Assembly: GCF_001698815.1 (NCBI RefSeq)
Contig: NZ_LGSI01000056.1
Coordinates: forward strand, 1-64,000
Direction of reading: 5' to 3'
Length of the DNA stretch: 64,000 nucleotides
Source: Pseudomonas syringae
GTDB lineage: Bacteria; Pseudomonadota; Gammaproteobacteria; Pseudomonadales; Pseudomonadaceae
Shown: positions 51,332-60,434 of the stretch, piece after piece
Layout: each line of letters starts with the position of its first letter
How positions within the stretch are numbered: position 1 is the first letter of the stretch
The notes under the pieces: generated by a model
Told to the model about the DNA's origin: nothing
What the model saw: the letters and a program-made list of their open reading frames with translations, nothing else
Database searches by the model: none
Position numbers and translations under genes: made by a program

Positions 51332-52063
51332 GTGACCCGTTCTATCGCGCAAAATGGAGCTGCAGGAGCCGCCACTGCCGTGGCGAAAAGTGTCGAGTAT
51401 CGCGGCCGCAAGGCAAGCCGCGAGGGCAGCGAGCAGCGCCGCCAGCAGATTCTTGATGCGGCCATGCGCATTGTGGTCCGCGATGGCGTGCGTGGGGTGC
51501 GGCACCGGGCGGTTGCAGCCGAAGCCAGCGTGCCGCTCTCGGCGACCACCTACTATTTCAAGGACATCGATGACCTGCTCACCGATGCCTTCTCGCAATA
51601 CGTCGAGCGCAGCGCCGCGTATATGGCCAGACTCTGGGAAAACACTGAAGTCGTGCTGCGCGACATGCTTGCCCGCAACGATGGCTCGGCCGCCGCGCGT
51701 TCGCGTCTGGCTGATGAAATCGCCGGCATGGCCATGGAGTACATTCGTCACCAGTTGCTGACGCGGCGCGATTTTCTGATTGCCGAGCATGCCTTCCACC
51801 ACGAAGCCTTGATCAACCCGCGTCTGGCGCGTCTGGTCAGCGCGCATCAGGAAATTCTGCTGCAAGGCACCTGTCAGTTTTTGCAGGTCATGGGTTCGGC
51901 GCAACCACTTCAAGACGCTCAAGTGTTGACGGGGGTAATGTGCCGGATGGAATATCAGGCTCTATTGCACGGCCCGCAGCCCGACGCGGACAAGGAAAAC
52001 CTCGGTATTCTTACTCGCCAGATGCATCTGGTGCTGGGCACAGCGAATCCTGCTGGCGAGTGA
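51332..52063 (+). CDS. TetR-family transcriptional regulator
   Basis: The 243-residue protein starts at GTG, with AAAGGA upstream. An N-terminal tail (about 30 residues) precedes the TetR helix-turn-helix (QQILDAAMRIVVRDGVRGVRHR split; AVAAEASVPLSATTYYFKD, about 40-85). The C-terminal ligand domain is of no recognised subclass. It probably represses itself or the lipoprotein gene that starts 22 bases downstream. The target is not visible in the sequence. Confidence 0.9.
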   Translation: MTRSIAQNGAAGAATAVAKSVEYRGRKASREGSEQRRQQILDAAMRIVVRDGVRGVRHRAVAAEASVPLSATTYYFKDIDDLLTDAFSQYVERSAAYMARLWENTEVVLRDMLARNDGSAAARSRLADEIAGMAMEYIRHQLLTRRDFLIAEHAFHHEALINPRLARLVSAHQEILLQGTCQFLQVMGSAQPLQDAQVLTGVMCRMEYQALLHGPQPDADKENLGILTRQMHLVLGTANPAGE

Positions 52064-52085
52064 CATGCCCTTTCGGGAGCCCCCC

Positions 52086-52631
52086 ATGAAAGCCTGGCGT
52101 CTGGTCATAGTTTTGTCGTTCCTGCTGCTCAGCGGCTGTCTGGTGACCTTCAAGGACCCTATCCCTGCTCATGACGCCGCGCCATCGCAGTTGCTGGGGA
52201 CCTGGACAAGCAAGAACGCCTGGGGCGAACCCCTTGAGCTGGAGATCAAACGCGCCGGCAACAATGAATACAAGGCAACCAGCTATCGTAAAGGTGATCG
52301 CAAGAACCGCGATGAATACGCGTTTACCGTGGCTCGACACGGCAGTCGCTGGTACCTGTCGGCGGGTCTGCCGGAGAAATACGGGTCTAATTTCGTGATT
52401 GCCGGGTTTGAATTGACGGAAAGCGATGAACTGGTGGTCTACAACCTGGATCTGGATCACGTCAGGCAGTGGACCGAGCAAAAGTTGCTCGACGGGCAGA
52501 CGATGGAAACCGAGAAAGGCGAAGGTGTATTGATCACCAGCCCGCTTGAAACCGTGTTCGTGTACCTTGACGATCCTGCCAACTCAGATGTTTTCCTTGA
52601 GGTGGCGCGGTACCAGCGCCTACCCAAGTAG
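52086..52631 (+). CDS. Conserved lipoprotein
   Basis: The protein has 181 residues. The signal peptide has the lipobox LLLSGC (Cys at about residue 19), so the mature protein is anchored in a membrane. No known domain is recognised in the body (LLGTWTSKNAWGEPLELEI begins the conserved part; it resembles small lipocalin-like beta proteins only in composition). The ATG follows GGGAG. It lies between a TetR regulator and the QEGLA protein, all co-directional, in an order that matches other pseudomonads. Confidence 0.8.
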   Translation: MKAWRLVIVLSFLLLSGCLVTFKDPIPAHDAAPSQLLGTWTSKNAWGEPLELEIKRAGNNEYKATSYRKGDRKNRDEYAFTVARHGSRWYLSAGLPEKYGSNFVIAGFELTESDELVVYNLDLDHVRQWTEQKLLDGQTMETEKGEGVLITSPLETVFVYLDDPANSDVFLEVARYQRLPK

Positions 52632-52678
52632 GGCTACACGCCCAACCAACCAAGGCCTGACCAACGAAGGAGCAAGGG

Positions 52679-53956
52679 GTGGACGAGTACCAGCAGACTA
52701 TTCGTACGTTGTCGGATCGGATCGTTTTGGCGCAAACGCCGATCCGTGTTCTGGATGCGGTGAAGTGGGATGACACCGTGCGCAAGGATTTCCTCGCCGC
52801 CAAAGGTAAGGCCATGCCCGCCGTGGATCGCGCCTACTACGAAAATCGACCTCTGGGTTTTGACTCTGGTGCCGTCAAACTGGAGTTCCAGAACATCGAG
52901 CGCGACCTCACCCGACAGCTGGGTCAGTTCAACCCGGTGGGGCAGATCATGCGGCGCATGTGCAAGGAATACCGCATGGTGATCCGCATGCTCGAAGCGC
53001 GGGGCACACCGGACTTTGGCTTGATCTCCCAAGAGCTCTACGGCGCGGCCTCGGATGCATTTCATGCGGGCGACCCGACGCTGTCCGACCTGGGCCTGAT
53101 GCTCTCGGATTACCTGAACAACATCGCCGGTCGTGGCGATCTCAAGGATGAAGCCAAGACCCTCACCGCCAAGGACGCCGTGGCGATGCTGCAAAGCCGC
53201 CTGAACAAGGTGTTCGGCGAAGCCGAGGAAACCATCCGGGTGTTCGAGTCCGATGGCATCGTCGCCGATGCCGCCGCAGGTGCCGATTACATCAAAATCC
53301 GCGCTGATGCGATGTTCAACGAACGTGACGTGCGCGCCCTGGAAGTTCACGAAGGGCTGGTGCATGTCGGCACCACGCTCAATGGCCAGAATCAGCCGAT
53401 CTGCACCTTTCTGTCCAAGGGCCCGCCGTCGTCGACCGTGACTCAGGAAGGCCTGGCGATTCTCATGGAAGTCATCGCCTTTGCGTCCTATCCGAGCCGC
53501 CTGCGCAAGCTGACCAACCGCACTCGCGCGATTCATATGGCCGAGGAGGGCGCCGACTTCCTGCAAGTCTTCGAGTTCTACCGCGAGCAGGGCTTCGGCA
53601 TGTCGGAAAGCTACGGCAATGCCAGTCGGGTTTTCCGGGGATCGGTGCCCAATGGTCTGCCATTTACCAAAGACTTGTCCTACCTCAAGGGCTTCATCAT
53701 GGTTTACAACTATATTCAGCTGGCGGTCCGCAAAGGCAAGCTGGAACAAGTGCCGCTGCTGTTCTGCGGCAAGACCACCCTCGAAGACATGCGCACGATG
53801 CGTCAATTGGTCGATGAAGGGCTGGTGGTACCGCCGAAATACCTGCCCGAACAGTTTCGCGACATGAATGCCCTGTCGGCCTGGATGTGTTTCTCGAACT
53901 TCCTCAACCACCTGAGCCTGGACCGGATCGAAGCGGATTATTCGAATATTTTGTAG
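52679..53956 (+). CDS. QEGLA-motif putative metallopeptidase (DUF1704 family)
   Basis: The 425-residue protein starts at GTG with GAAGGAG upstream. The DUF1704 signature is present: a HExxH-like core in LEVHEGLVHVGT, followed by the QEGLA motif in STVTQEGLAILME and a downstream glutamate. The family was linked to flavohemoglobin expression. In animals the related MATCAP proteins are tubulin tyrosine carboxypeptidases, so a metallocarboxypeptidase activity is plausible. No bacterial substrate is known. There is no signal peptide, so it should be cytoplasmic. Confidence 0.85.
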   Translation: MDEYQQTIRTLSDRIVLAQTPIRVLDAVKWDDTVRKDFLAAKGKAMPAVDRAYYENRPLGFDSGAVKLEFQNIERDLTRQLGQFNPVGQIMRRMCKEYRMVIRMLEARGTPDFGLISQELYGAASDAFHAGDPTLSDLGLMLSDYLNNIAGRGDLKDEAKTLTAKDAVAMLQSRLNKVFGEAEETIRVFESDGIVADAAAGADYIKIRADAMFNERDVRALEVHEGLVHVGTTLNGQNQPICTFLSKGPPSSTVTQEGLAILMEVIAFASYPSRLRKLTNRTRAIHMAEEGADFLQVFEFYREQGFGMSESYGNASRVFRGSVPNGLPFTKDLSYLKGFIMVYNYIQLAVRKGKLEQVPLLFCGKTTLEDMRTMRQLVDEGLVVPPKYLPEQFRDMNALSAWMCFSNFLNHLSLDRIEADYSNIL

Positions 53957-53969
53957 GGGGATTGAATCC

Positions 53970-54062
53970 GTTGGAGCGAGGCTTGCCCGCGAAGAGGTCG
54001 GCAGATTCGCAAAAAATCTGAGCGAGAGAAATCGCCTTCGCGGGCAAGCCTCGCTCCAACAG
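53970..54062. repeat. REP pair
   Basis: GTTGGAGCGAGGCTTGCCCG (53970-53989) faces CTTCGCGGGCAAGCCTCGCT (54036-54055), separating the DUF1704 gene from the hydrolase gene. Confidence 0.9.
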
Positions 54063-54078
54063 GCAAAAGGAATCCCGC

Positions 54079-54996
54079 TTGAAGCTGCTGACCACCCTTG
54101 CGCTGCTGCTCACTCTTTCCGGCTGCAGCTCCATGCTCTTCTACCCGGAGCCCGGTCTGCCGTTCACTCCGGAAAAGGCCCATCTGCAATTTCGCGACGT
54201 CACCCTGACCGCCGCCGATGGCACGCGCTTGCACGCTTGGTGGCTGCCAGCCAAGGAAGGCGTCCCGGTCAAAGGCACGGTGCTGCATCTGCACGGCAAC
54301 GGTGGGAATCTGGCCTGGCATCTGGGCGGCAGTTGGTGGCTTCCGGAGCAGGGTTATCAAGTGTTGCTGCTGGATTATCGTGGTTATGGGCTGTCTGAAG
54401 GACAACCGGGCTTGCCAGCCATCTATCAAGATATCGACGCCGCGTTTGCCTGGCTTGACCAGGCCCCTGAGGTCCAGGGCAAACCGATGGTCGTGCTCGG
54501 GCAAAGTATTGGCGGTGCGCTGGGCGTACATTATCTGGCCGAACACCCCGCGCAACGCGCCAGGCTCAAGGCGCTGGTGCTGGACGGCACACCCGCGAGC
54601 TACCGGCAGGTCGCGCGCTACACCTTGGGCACCTCGTGGTTGACCTGGCCGCTGCAAACCCCTTTGTCGTGGCTGATTCCCGATGCTGACAGCGCCATCA
54701 ATGGCTTGCCGCAACTGGTCGGCACGCCGATGCTGATTTTCCAGAGCATGGACGACACCCTCGTGCCGCTGGCCAACGGCATCAGCCTGTATCAGGCCGC
54801 GCCACCGCCGCGTGTGCTGCAACTGACCCGTGGCGGTCATGTGCAGACATTTGCAGATCCAACGTGGCGCGCGGTCATGCTGCGCTATCTGGACGACCCG
54901 CTGCACTTCAACGGCCTGCGGCGCCTGGCCGAAGTGCCGAATTATCCCGCTGCTACATCGAATCCAAAAACTGCTGAATCCGAGAAAACGCAATGA
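54079..54996 (+). CDS. Alpha/beta hydrolase lipoprotein
   Basis: The 305-residue protein starts at TTG with AAAAGGAATCCCGC upstream. A lipobox (LLTLSGCSS, Cys about 15) precedes an alpha/beta-hydrolase fold: HLHGNGGNLAWH oxyanion region, nucleophile elbow GQSIGG, acid in QSMDDTLV, and catalytic His in RGGHVQTF. Related proteins (YfhR/BEM46 type) are orphan serine hydrolases. The gene overlaps the next gene by 4 bases (ATGA). Confidence 0.88.
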   Translation: MKLLTTLALLLTLSGCSSMLFYPEPGLPFTPEKAHLQFRDVTLTAADGTRLHAWWLPAKEGVPVKGTVLHLHGNGGNLAWHLGGSWWLPEQGYQVLLLDYRGYGLSEGQPGLPAIYQDIDAAFAWLDQAPEVQGKPMVVLGQSIGGALGVHYLAEHPAQRARLKALVLDGTPASYRQVARYTLGTSWLTWPLQTPLSWLIPDADSAINGLPQLVGTPMLIFQSMDDTLVPLANGISLYQAAPPPRVLQLTRGGHVQTFADPTWRAVMLRYLDDPLHFNGLRRLAEVPNYPAATSNPKTAESEKTQ

Positions 54997-55322
54997 ACGA
55001 AGAACGTAACGCCATCCCGCTGATCATCACCGGAATCTGCTGCATCCTGGGTACGGTCGGCACCCTCTGGTACTACGGCTATCTGCATTTCGCCAAACCT
55101 GAAGATGCCTTGCTGCTCAATCAGTTCACGATGCTCAAGACCGTGCCGGGCGAGGATTACAAGATATCCGTCACCCCGGCCACCGAAGTGGCGCAGTGCA
55201 TCGATGGTGTGCTGGTGCTGTTCGATACCGCGCAAAAAGGACTGTCCGGCGTGCTGATCAACGAAAAGAAACAGGCCGTACGTTGCGCCGGCGAGGAAAC
55301 ACCGCAGCAGTTGCAGCCTTGA
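54993..55322 (+). CDS. Small membrane protein of unknown function
   Basis: The 109-residue protein has one N-terminal membrane helix (about residues 8-27, PLIITGICCILGTVGTLWYY) and a soluble tail with two cysteines (QCIDG, RCAGE) that could form a disulfide in the periplasm. No known domain was recognised. It overlaps the hydrolase gene by 4 bases, so the pair is translationally coupled. Confidence 0.8.
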   Translation: MNEERNAIPLIITGICCILGTVGTLWYYGYLHFAKPEDALLLNQFTMLKTVPGEDYKISVTPATEVAQCIDGVLVLFDTAQKGLSGVLINEKKQAVRCAGEETPQQLQP

Positions 55323-55337
55323 ACATCCACTACCCAT

Positions 55338-55360
55338 TAGAGCGAGGCTAGCCCGCGAAG
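55338..55360. repeat. Single degenerate REP arm
   Basis: TTAGAGCGAGGCTAGCCCGC (55337-55356) is an isolated REP arm with several changes, just upstream of the terminator. Confidence 0.6.
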
Positions 55361-55376
55361 AACATCCACAACGGAC

Positions 55377-55415
55377 AAAAAAAAGCCCGGCCTGTGAACA
55401 CAGGCCGGGCTTTTT
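55377..55415. terminator. Bidirectional terminator between convergent genes
   Basis: AAAAAAAAGCCCGGCCTGTG pairs over the stem GCCCGGCCTGTG/CACAGGCCGGGC with a four-base loop and T residues on the other side, serving both converging transcripts. Confidence 0.95.
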
Positions 55416-55433
55416 CGGTGTTGCTTCAGCGTT

Positions 55434-56216
55434 TTAGTGCATCGACGAACGCGGTGCTACCGGCTGGTTGTCGTTGGAGATGGTCACTTCCACACGACGG
55501 TTCTGGGCGCGGCCCGAGTTGCTGGTGTTGTCGGCAACCGGGTATTCCTTACCGTAACCCTGAGCGACGATGCGCGCTGGATCAACGCCCATCTGCACCA
55601 AAGCATTACGCACCGAACCGGCGCGGCGCTCGGACAGCGACTGGTTATACGAAGCCGAACCCGAGCTGTCGGTGTAGCCTTCGACAATCACTTTACGGTC
55701 CGGGTTGTCCTGCAGGAACTTGGCCAGTTGGCTGACGTTGGTCAGGCCGCTGGATTTCAGCTCGGCCTTGTTCAGGTCGAACAGCACGTCGCCGAAGGTC
55801 ACCAGCGTACCGCGCTCGGTCTGCTTGGCGTTCAGGCTGCTTTGCAGCGCCTTGATCTGTGCGTCACGGGCATCCAGACGAGCCTGGGCGCGGGCCGCGG
55901 CTGCACCTTTCAGATTTTCTTCAGCGGTACGCAGGTTGATGGTCTGCTTGGCGAGCTCGACACGCTGGTTGGTCAGGTAAGCCAGTTGATCGACTTTCTT
56001 CTCGTTTTCCTTGGCGCGATAAGCCGCGTCAGCCTTGTTCAGCCAGTCGCTGGCATCCTTGGTTTCAAGGGCGGCGACTTGGGTGGCTTTCGGGTTGCTT
56101 TGCAGCGCGGAGAAATTGGTACGCGCCGATTCCAGATTAGGGTTAGGCGGCGTGGAGCAAGCAGCAAGAGCGACGCTCATGGCCAGCAGGGCAGGGATCA
56201 TCAATTGTTTGCGCAT
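55434..56216 (-). CDS. OmpA-family lipoprotein (LptF-like)
   Basis: The 260-residue protein has a lipobox (ALAACST, Cys about 20), a long alpha-helical, Ala/Gln-rich coiled-coil segment (about 40-130), and a C-terminal OmpA domain (about 145-250: VLFDLNKAEL, GYTDSSGSASYNQSLSERRA, GRAQNRRVEVTI) that should bind peptidoglycan. Order and neighbours match P. aeruginosa PA3692 (lptF), an AlgU-controlled outer membrane lipoprotein. The start at 56216 has AAAGGA upstream. It is second in an operon with the DUF4398 lipoprotein. Confidence 0.9.
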   Translation of the reverse strand: MRKQLMIPALLAMSVALAACSTPPNPNLESARTNFSALQSNPKATQVAALETKDASDWLNKADAAYRAKENEKKVDQLAYLTNQRVELAKQTINLRTAEENLKGAAAARAQARLDARDAQIKALQSSLNAKQTERGTLVTFGDVLFDLNKAELKSSGLTNVSQLAKFLQDNPDRKVIVEGYTDSSGSASYNQSLSERRAGSVRNALVQMGVDPARIVAQGYGKEYPVADNTSNSGRAQNRRVEVTISNDNQPVAPRSSMH

Positions 56217-56264
56217 AGTAGTCTCGTCCTTTAAATCGAATTCGAAATGCATGAAAAGCAGGTG

Positions 56265-56684
56265 TTATTGCGCCGGTGCCGGTTGCACCTGGCGCATGCC
56301 TTCTTCACGTAGTTCGTTGACGCCCTGGCGGGCATCCTGCACGGCTTTTTCAGCCTTGGCGGCCTGAGCCTTGCGCTCGGCTACGCGTGCATCCCATTCG
56401 GCCTGCTCAGCCAGACGACGTGCTTCGTCGTACTTCTGCTCCTGCATGGCGAGCTCTGCTTGCTTGAGCTTGTCCTGAGCCGACTTCATTTCTACCGCTG
56501 CGTACTCGGTGCCGCCGGCGCTGACTGCGCTGTTAACGGCCGACTGAGTGACTGCGTACTGCTCGCTCGGCGGATTGCCTGCGCAACCGGCCAGCACGAA
56601 GCTGGCGCCGATGGCCAGTGCGGCCAGTTTCAAACCTTTGAACTTGGACTTGGCAGTAAGGGTGTTCATGGTGTGCGATTCCAT
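56265..56684 (-). CDS. DUF4398 lipoprotein
   Basis: The protein has 139 residues. A signal peptide with a lipobox (FVLAGCAG) is followed by an all-helical DUF4398 body (SAQDKLKQAELAMQEQKYDE, AEKAVQDARQGVNELREE) likely to form a coiled coil in the periplasm. It is the first gene of an operon with the OmpA-like lipoprotein, 48 bases downstream. CAGGAGATAAACA sits in front of the ATG at 56684. An AlgU-type promoter is visible 117-144 bases upstream. Confidence 0.88.
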   Translation of the reverse strand: MESHTMNTLTAKSKFKGLKLAALAIGASFVLAGCAGNPPSEQYAVTQSAVNSAVSAGGTEYAAVEMKSAQDKLKQAELAMQEQKYDEARRLAEQAEWDARVAERKAQAAKAEKAVQDARQGVNELREEGMRQVQPAPAQ

Positions 56685-56800
56685 TGTTTATCTCCTGAAA
56701 ACTTTGGTTTCCATGACAGTCATGCTCAGGGCTGAAGCGAGCGAGGTAGCAGCGGCAGTGCCATCTGCTATCCGTAGGCTTTTCTGTAATGGCTATGGGC

Positions 56801-56828
56801 TCGGACCTGTGCAGTTTTTGAATAGTTC
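56801..56828 (-). promoter_or_regulatory. AlgU (sigma-22) type promoter of the DUF4398/OmpA-like operon
   Basis: On the minus strand GAACTA (56828-56823) and TCCGA (56805-56801) are separated by 17 bases, close to the GAACTT-N16/17-TCtga consensus of the envelope-stress sigma factor AlgU/RpoE. Confidence 0.65.
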
Positions 56829-56946
56829 ATGTTTTTTTAACCTGCGTCTGAAAACTGACGTCGTTTGTCAGGCACCCGGCAACACCGCCATAGGCTGCAT
56901 TGCAGAGCCCTAAGCAAGTAAGACGCGGAAGATATTCCCAGCGAAA

Positions 56947-57291
56947 TCAAGATTGCTCAGCATCCTGCTGTTCGGAAAGTGCGTGCAGATGGCGTCGCGA
57001 CAAGTCGAGGAAGCGCGGCGTGGGGCCGACATCTTCGTACAGCGGATCGCCTTCTTCATCGGTCGCCACCACATGCTGGCCCTTGACGTAGGGGAAGCTG
57101 GTTTCCAGCTCTTCCAGCGCCGCGCCGATCAGCTCACCCAGAAGCTCTTCGGGATGGCGCTTGGGGTACATCTCGGTCAACGCTGCCAACCGTGCGGCGG
57201 ATTCCACATCCAGGTGAATCGCATAGCTGGTCTTAGTCAGGCGGCCTTTGGCATTCTGTTCCCAGTGGTTGGCGAGCTCACGGATTTTCAT
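56947..57291 (-). CDS. Conserved small protein (PA3688-like)
   Basis: The 114-residue protein begins KIRELANHWEQNAKGRLTK, with SYAIHLDVESAARLAAL resembling a ribbon-helix-helix-like region and an acidic tail. Databases have called relatives type 1 pili tip component, a label with no support in the sequence. It is divergent from ppc, and this pairing is conserved in pseudomonads. The start at 57291 has AAGGGG upstream; the open frame extends into the ppc promoter. Confidence 0.75.
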   Translation of the reverse strand: MKIRELANHWEQNAKGRLTKTSYAIHLDVESAARLAALTEMYPKRHPEELLGELIGAALEELETSFPYVKGQHVVATDEEGDPLYEDVGPTPRFLDLSRRHLHALSEQQDAEQS

Positions 57292-57521
57292 AGATACCCC
57301 TTTATTGGCCCGCTCTGGCGGGCTTGATCGAATAACGAGCCAATCAAACAGCCCGTTACTGAGATTAGCTTGAGTCCTGGCAAACGGTCGCCGGATGCCA
57401 AGGGTTTGTCGAACCGCAGGGTTTTGGTGCACTGTTGGTAGATCAGATTTCTGCACGCTGGTTCGGTAGTGAAGGTTACGAACTGGACAGCGCCCCTATA
57501 AAAACGCTGGGAGAGGGAACG

Positions 57522-60158
57522 ATGGCTGATATCGATGCACGTTTGCGTGAGGACGTTCACCTGTTGGGTGAGCTGTTGGGCAACACCATCCGCGAGCAAC
57601 GTGGCGCGGAGTTTCTCGATACGATCGAACGCATTCGCAAAGGCGCCAAGGCTGGCCGACGGGGCTCCGCAGCGGGTGCCGAGCAGCTGAGTTCCAGCGT
57701 AAATGCGCTGGAGGAAGATGAGCTGCTGCCAGTCGCACGGGCCTTCAATCAGTTCCTCAACCTGGCCAACATCGCCGAGCAATATCAGCTGATTCGCCGT
57801 CGCGATGATGCCCAGCCGCAACCCTTTGAATCCCGGGTCCTGCCCGAGTTGCTCGACCGTTTGAAGGACGCGGGGCATTCTCCGGAAGCGTTGGCGCGGC
57901 AACTGGGCAAGCTGGAAATCGAACTGGTCCTCACTGCGCACCCGACCGAAGTTGCGCGCCGCACACTGATCCAGAAGTACGACGCCATCGCCGCGCAACT
58001 GGCGGCGCTGGATCACCGCGACCTCAGTAGCGACGAGCGCGAGCAGATCACCTCGCGCCTGCAACGCTTGATCGCCGAAGCCTGGCACACCGAAGAGATT
58101 CGTCGCACCCGGCCAACTCCGGTGGACGAAGCCAAGTGGGGCTTTGCGGTCATCGAGCATTCGTTGTGGCAAGCCGTGCCGGATTATCTGCGCAAGGCCG
58201 ATCATGCGTTGCACGCCGCAACCGGCCTGCATCTGCCGCTGGAAGCCGCACCGATCCGCTTCGCGTCATGGATGGGCGGCGACCGTGACGGCAACCCCAA
58301 TGTCACGGCGGCCGTAACCCGCGAAGTGCTGCTGCTGGCGCGTTGGATGGCGGCGGATCTGTACCTGCGCGACGTCGATCAACTGGCGGCGGAGCTTTCC
58401 ATGCAGCAGGCCAGCGCTGCGCTGCAAGCCCATGCCGGAGACAATGCCGAACCTTATCGTGCGGTGCTCAAACAACTGCGTGAACGTCTGCGTGCGACGC
58501 GCAATTGGGCGCACGCATCGCTGACCGTTACCCAGCCGATGCCGGATAGCGTGCTGAGCGACAACCGTGATCTGCTCGACCCGTTGCTGCTGTGTTTTCA
58601 ATCGCTGCACGAATGCGGCATGGGCGTGATCGCTGACGGCCCGTTGCTCGATTGCCTGCGCCGCGCCGTCACCTTCGGTTTGTTCCTGGTGCGGCTGGAC
58701 GTGCGTCAGGACTCCAGCCGACACAGCGCCGCCATGACCGAGATCACCGATTATCTCGGTCTGGGCCGCTATGAACAGTGGGATGAATCCGCGCGCGTCG
58801 ATTTCCTGCTGCGCGAGCTGAATAACCGTCGGCCATTGTTGCCCAGCCATTTCAAGCCTGCTGCAGACACCGCCGAAGTCCTCGCCACCTGCCGCGAAGT
58901 GGCGGCGGCGCCTGCGGCATCGCTCGGCTCGTACGTGATTTCCATGGCTGGCGCCGCGTCGGACGTGCTCGCTGTGCAGTTGCTGCTCAAGGAAGCCGGG
59001 CTGCAACGGCCGATGCGCGTGGTGCCGCTGTTCGAAACCCTTGCGGATCTGGATAACGCCGGGCCGGTGATTGAGCAATTGCTCAGCCTGCCGGGCTATC
59101 GCGCGCGGCTGCATGGGCCGCAGGAAGTGATGATCGGCTATTCCGACTCCGCCAAGGACGCCGGCACCACCGCATCGGCCTGGGCGCAGTATCGGGCGCA
59201 GGAAAAGCTGGTGGATATCTGCCGCGAGCAACAAGTCGAATTGCTGCTGTTCCATGGCCGTGGCGGCACGGTTGGACGCGGCGGCGGTCCGGCACATGCG
59301 GCGATTCTGTCCCAGCCACCGGGCTCGGTCGCCGGTCGCTTCCGCACCACCGAGCAAGGCGAGATGATTCGCTTCAAGTTCGGCCTGCCGGGGATCGCCG
59401 AGCAGAACCTCAACCTGTACCTGGCCGCCGTGCTGGAAGCGACATTGCAACCGCCACCACCGCCGGAACCCGCCTGGCGCAAGATGATGGATCACCTGGC
59501 AGCCGATGGCGTCAAAGCCTACCGCGCTGTGGTGCGGGAAAATCCCGAGTTCGTCGAGTATTTCAGCCAGGCCACTCCGGAACAGGAGCTGGGTCGTTTG
59601 CCGCTGGGCAGCCGTCCGGCCAAGCGTCGCGCGGGTGGCGTGGAAAGCTTGCGGGCGATCCCGTGGATTTTCGCCTGGACCCAGACGCGCCTGATGCTGC
59701 CGGCCTGGCTGGGCTGGGAATCAGCGCTGAGCAAGGCGCTGGAACGTGGCGAAGGTGAGGTGTTGGCGCAAATGCGCGAGCAATGGCCATTCTTCCGGAC
59801 CCGCATCGACATGCTGGAGATGGTGCTGGCTAAAGCCGACAGCGACATCGCCCGTTTATACGATGAGCGTCTGGTGGCGCCCGAGCTGCAACATTTAGGT
59901 ACGCATTTACGCGACCTATTGTCGCAGGCCTGCGCTGTGGTGCTCGGTCTGACCGGGCAGTCCCAACTGCTGGCACATAGCCCGGCGACCCTGGAATTCA
60001 TCAGCCTGCGCAATACCTATCTGGACCCGTTGCACTTGCTGCAAGCCGAACTGCTCGCCCGATCCCGTAGCCGCGAGGCAAGTCTGGACAGTCCCCTGGA
60101 GCAGGCGCTGCTGGTGTCTGTAGCGGGTATTGCGGCAGGTTTGCGCAACACCGGCTGA
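57522..60158 (+). CDS. ppc: Phosphoenolpyruvate carboxylase
   Basis: The 878-residue enzyme has the family signatures LTAHPTEVARRTL (catalytic His) and IGYSDSAKDAGTTASAWA, the glycine loop FHGRGGTVGRGGGP, and ends in RNTG. It carboxylates PEP to oxaloacetate to refill the TCA cycle. The ATG at 57522 has GAGAGGG upstream and gives the standard length. It precedes adk, 276 bases away, as in other Pseudomonas. Confidence 0.98.
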   Translation: MADIDARLREDVHLLGELLGNTIREQRGAEFLDTIERIRKGAKAGRRGSAAGAEQLSSSVNALEEDELLPVARAFNQFLNLANIAEQYQLIRRRDDAQPQPFESRVLPELLDRLKDAGHSPEALARQLGKLEIELVLTAHPTEVARRTLIQKYDAIAAQLAALDHRDLSSDEREQITSRLQRLIAEAWHTEEIRRTRPTPVDEAKWGFAVIEHSLWQAVPDYLRKADHALHAATGLHLPLEAAPIRFASWMGGDRDGNPNVTAAVTREVLLLARWMAADLYLRDVDQLAAELSMQQASAALQAHAGDNAEPYRAVLKQLRERLRATRNWAHASLTVTQPMPDSVLSDNRDLLDPLLLCFQSLHECGMGVIADGPLLDCLRRAVTFGLFLVRLDVRQDSSRHSAAMTEITDYLGLGRYEQWDESARVDFLLRELNNRRPLLPSHFKPAADTAEVLATCREVAAAPAASLGSYVISMAGAASDVLAVQLLLKEAGLQRPMRVVPLFETLADLDNAGPVIEQLLSLPGYRARLHGPQEVMIGYSDSAKDAGTTASAWAQYRAQEKLVDICREQQVELLLFHGRGGTVGRGGGPAHAAILSQPPGSVAGRFRTTEQGEMIRFKFGLPGIAEQNLNLYLAAVLEATLQPPPPPEPAWRKMMDHLAADGVKAYRAVVRENPEFVEYFSQATPEQELGRLPLGSRPAKRRAGGVESLRAIPWIFAWTQTRLMLPAWLGWESALSKALERGEGEVLAQMREQWPFFRTRIDMLEMVLAKADSDIARLYDERLVAPELQHLGTHLRDLLSQACAVVLGLTGQSQLLAHSPATLEFISLRNTYLDPLHLLQAELLARSRSREASLDSPLEQALLVSVAGIAAGLRNTG

Positions 60159-60434
60159 CGTCACGGTCGAGCGGGCTGTCGGCGATTGCCTGTGCAGCCC
60201 GCCTCGCCAAAGCGCTGCAAGGCAGCAGTTGCACGCCGCTGAACTCGCCGGTGCAGCCTTTTACAACCGCCATCAGGACTAGGGTTACTGCGACTTTCGG
60301 CGGCTTGTGCCGCCTGTGTCGGCTGTGTATCTTGATCAGCCTTTGGCCATTCTTCGGCTTTAAACCTTATTTAGAGATTGGTCCTGTAGTGGCGAATCCG
60401 ACGATTGCATATAAAAATTTTGAGGAGCACATCG

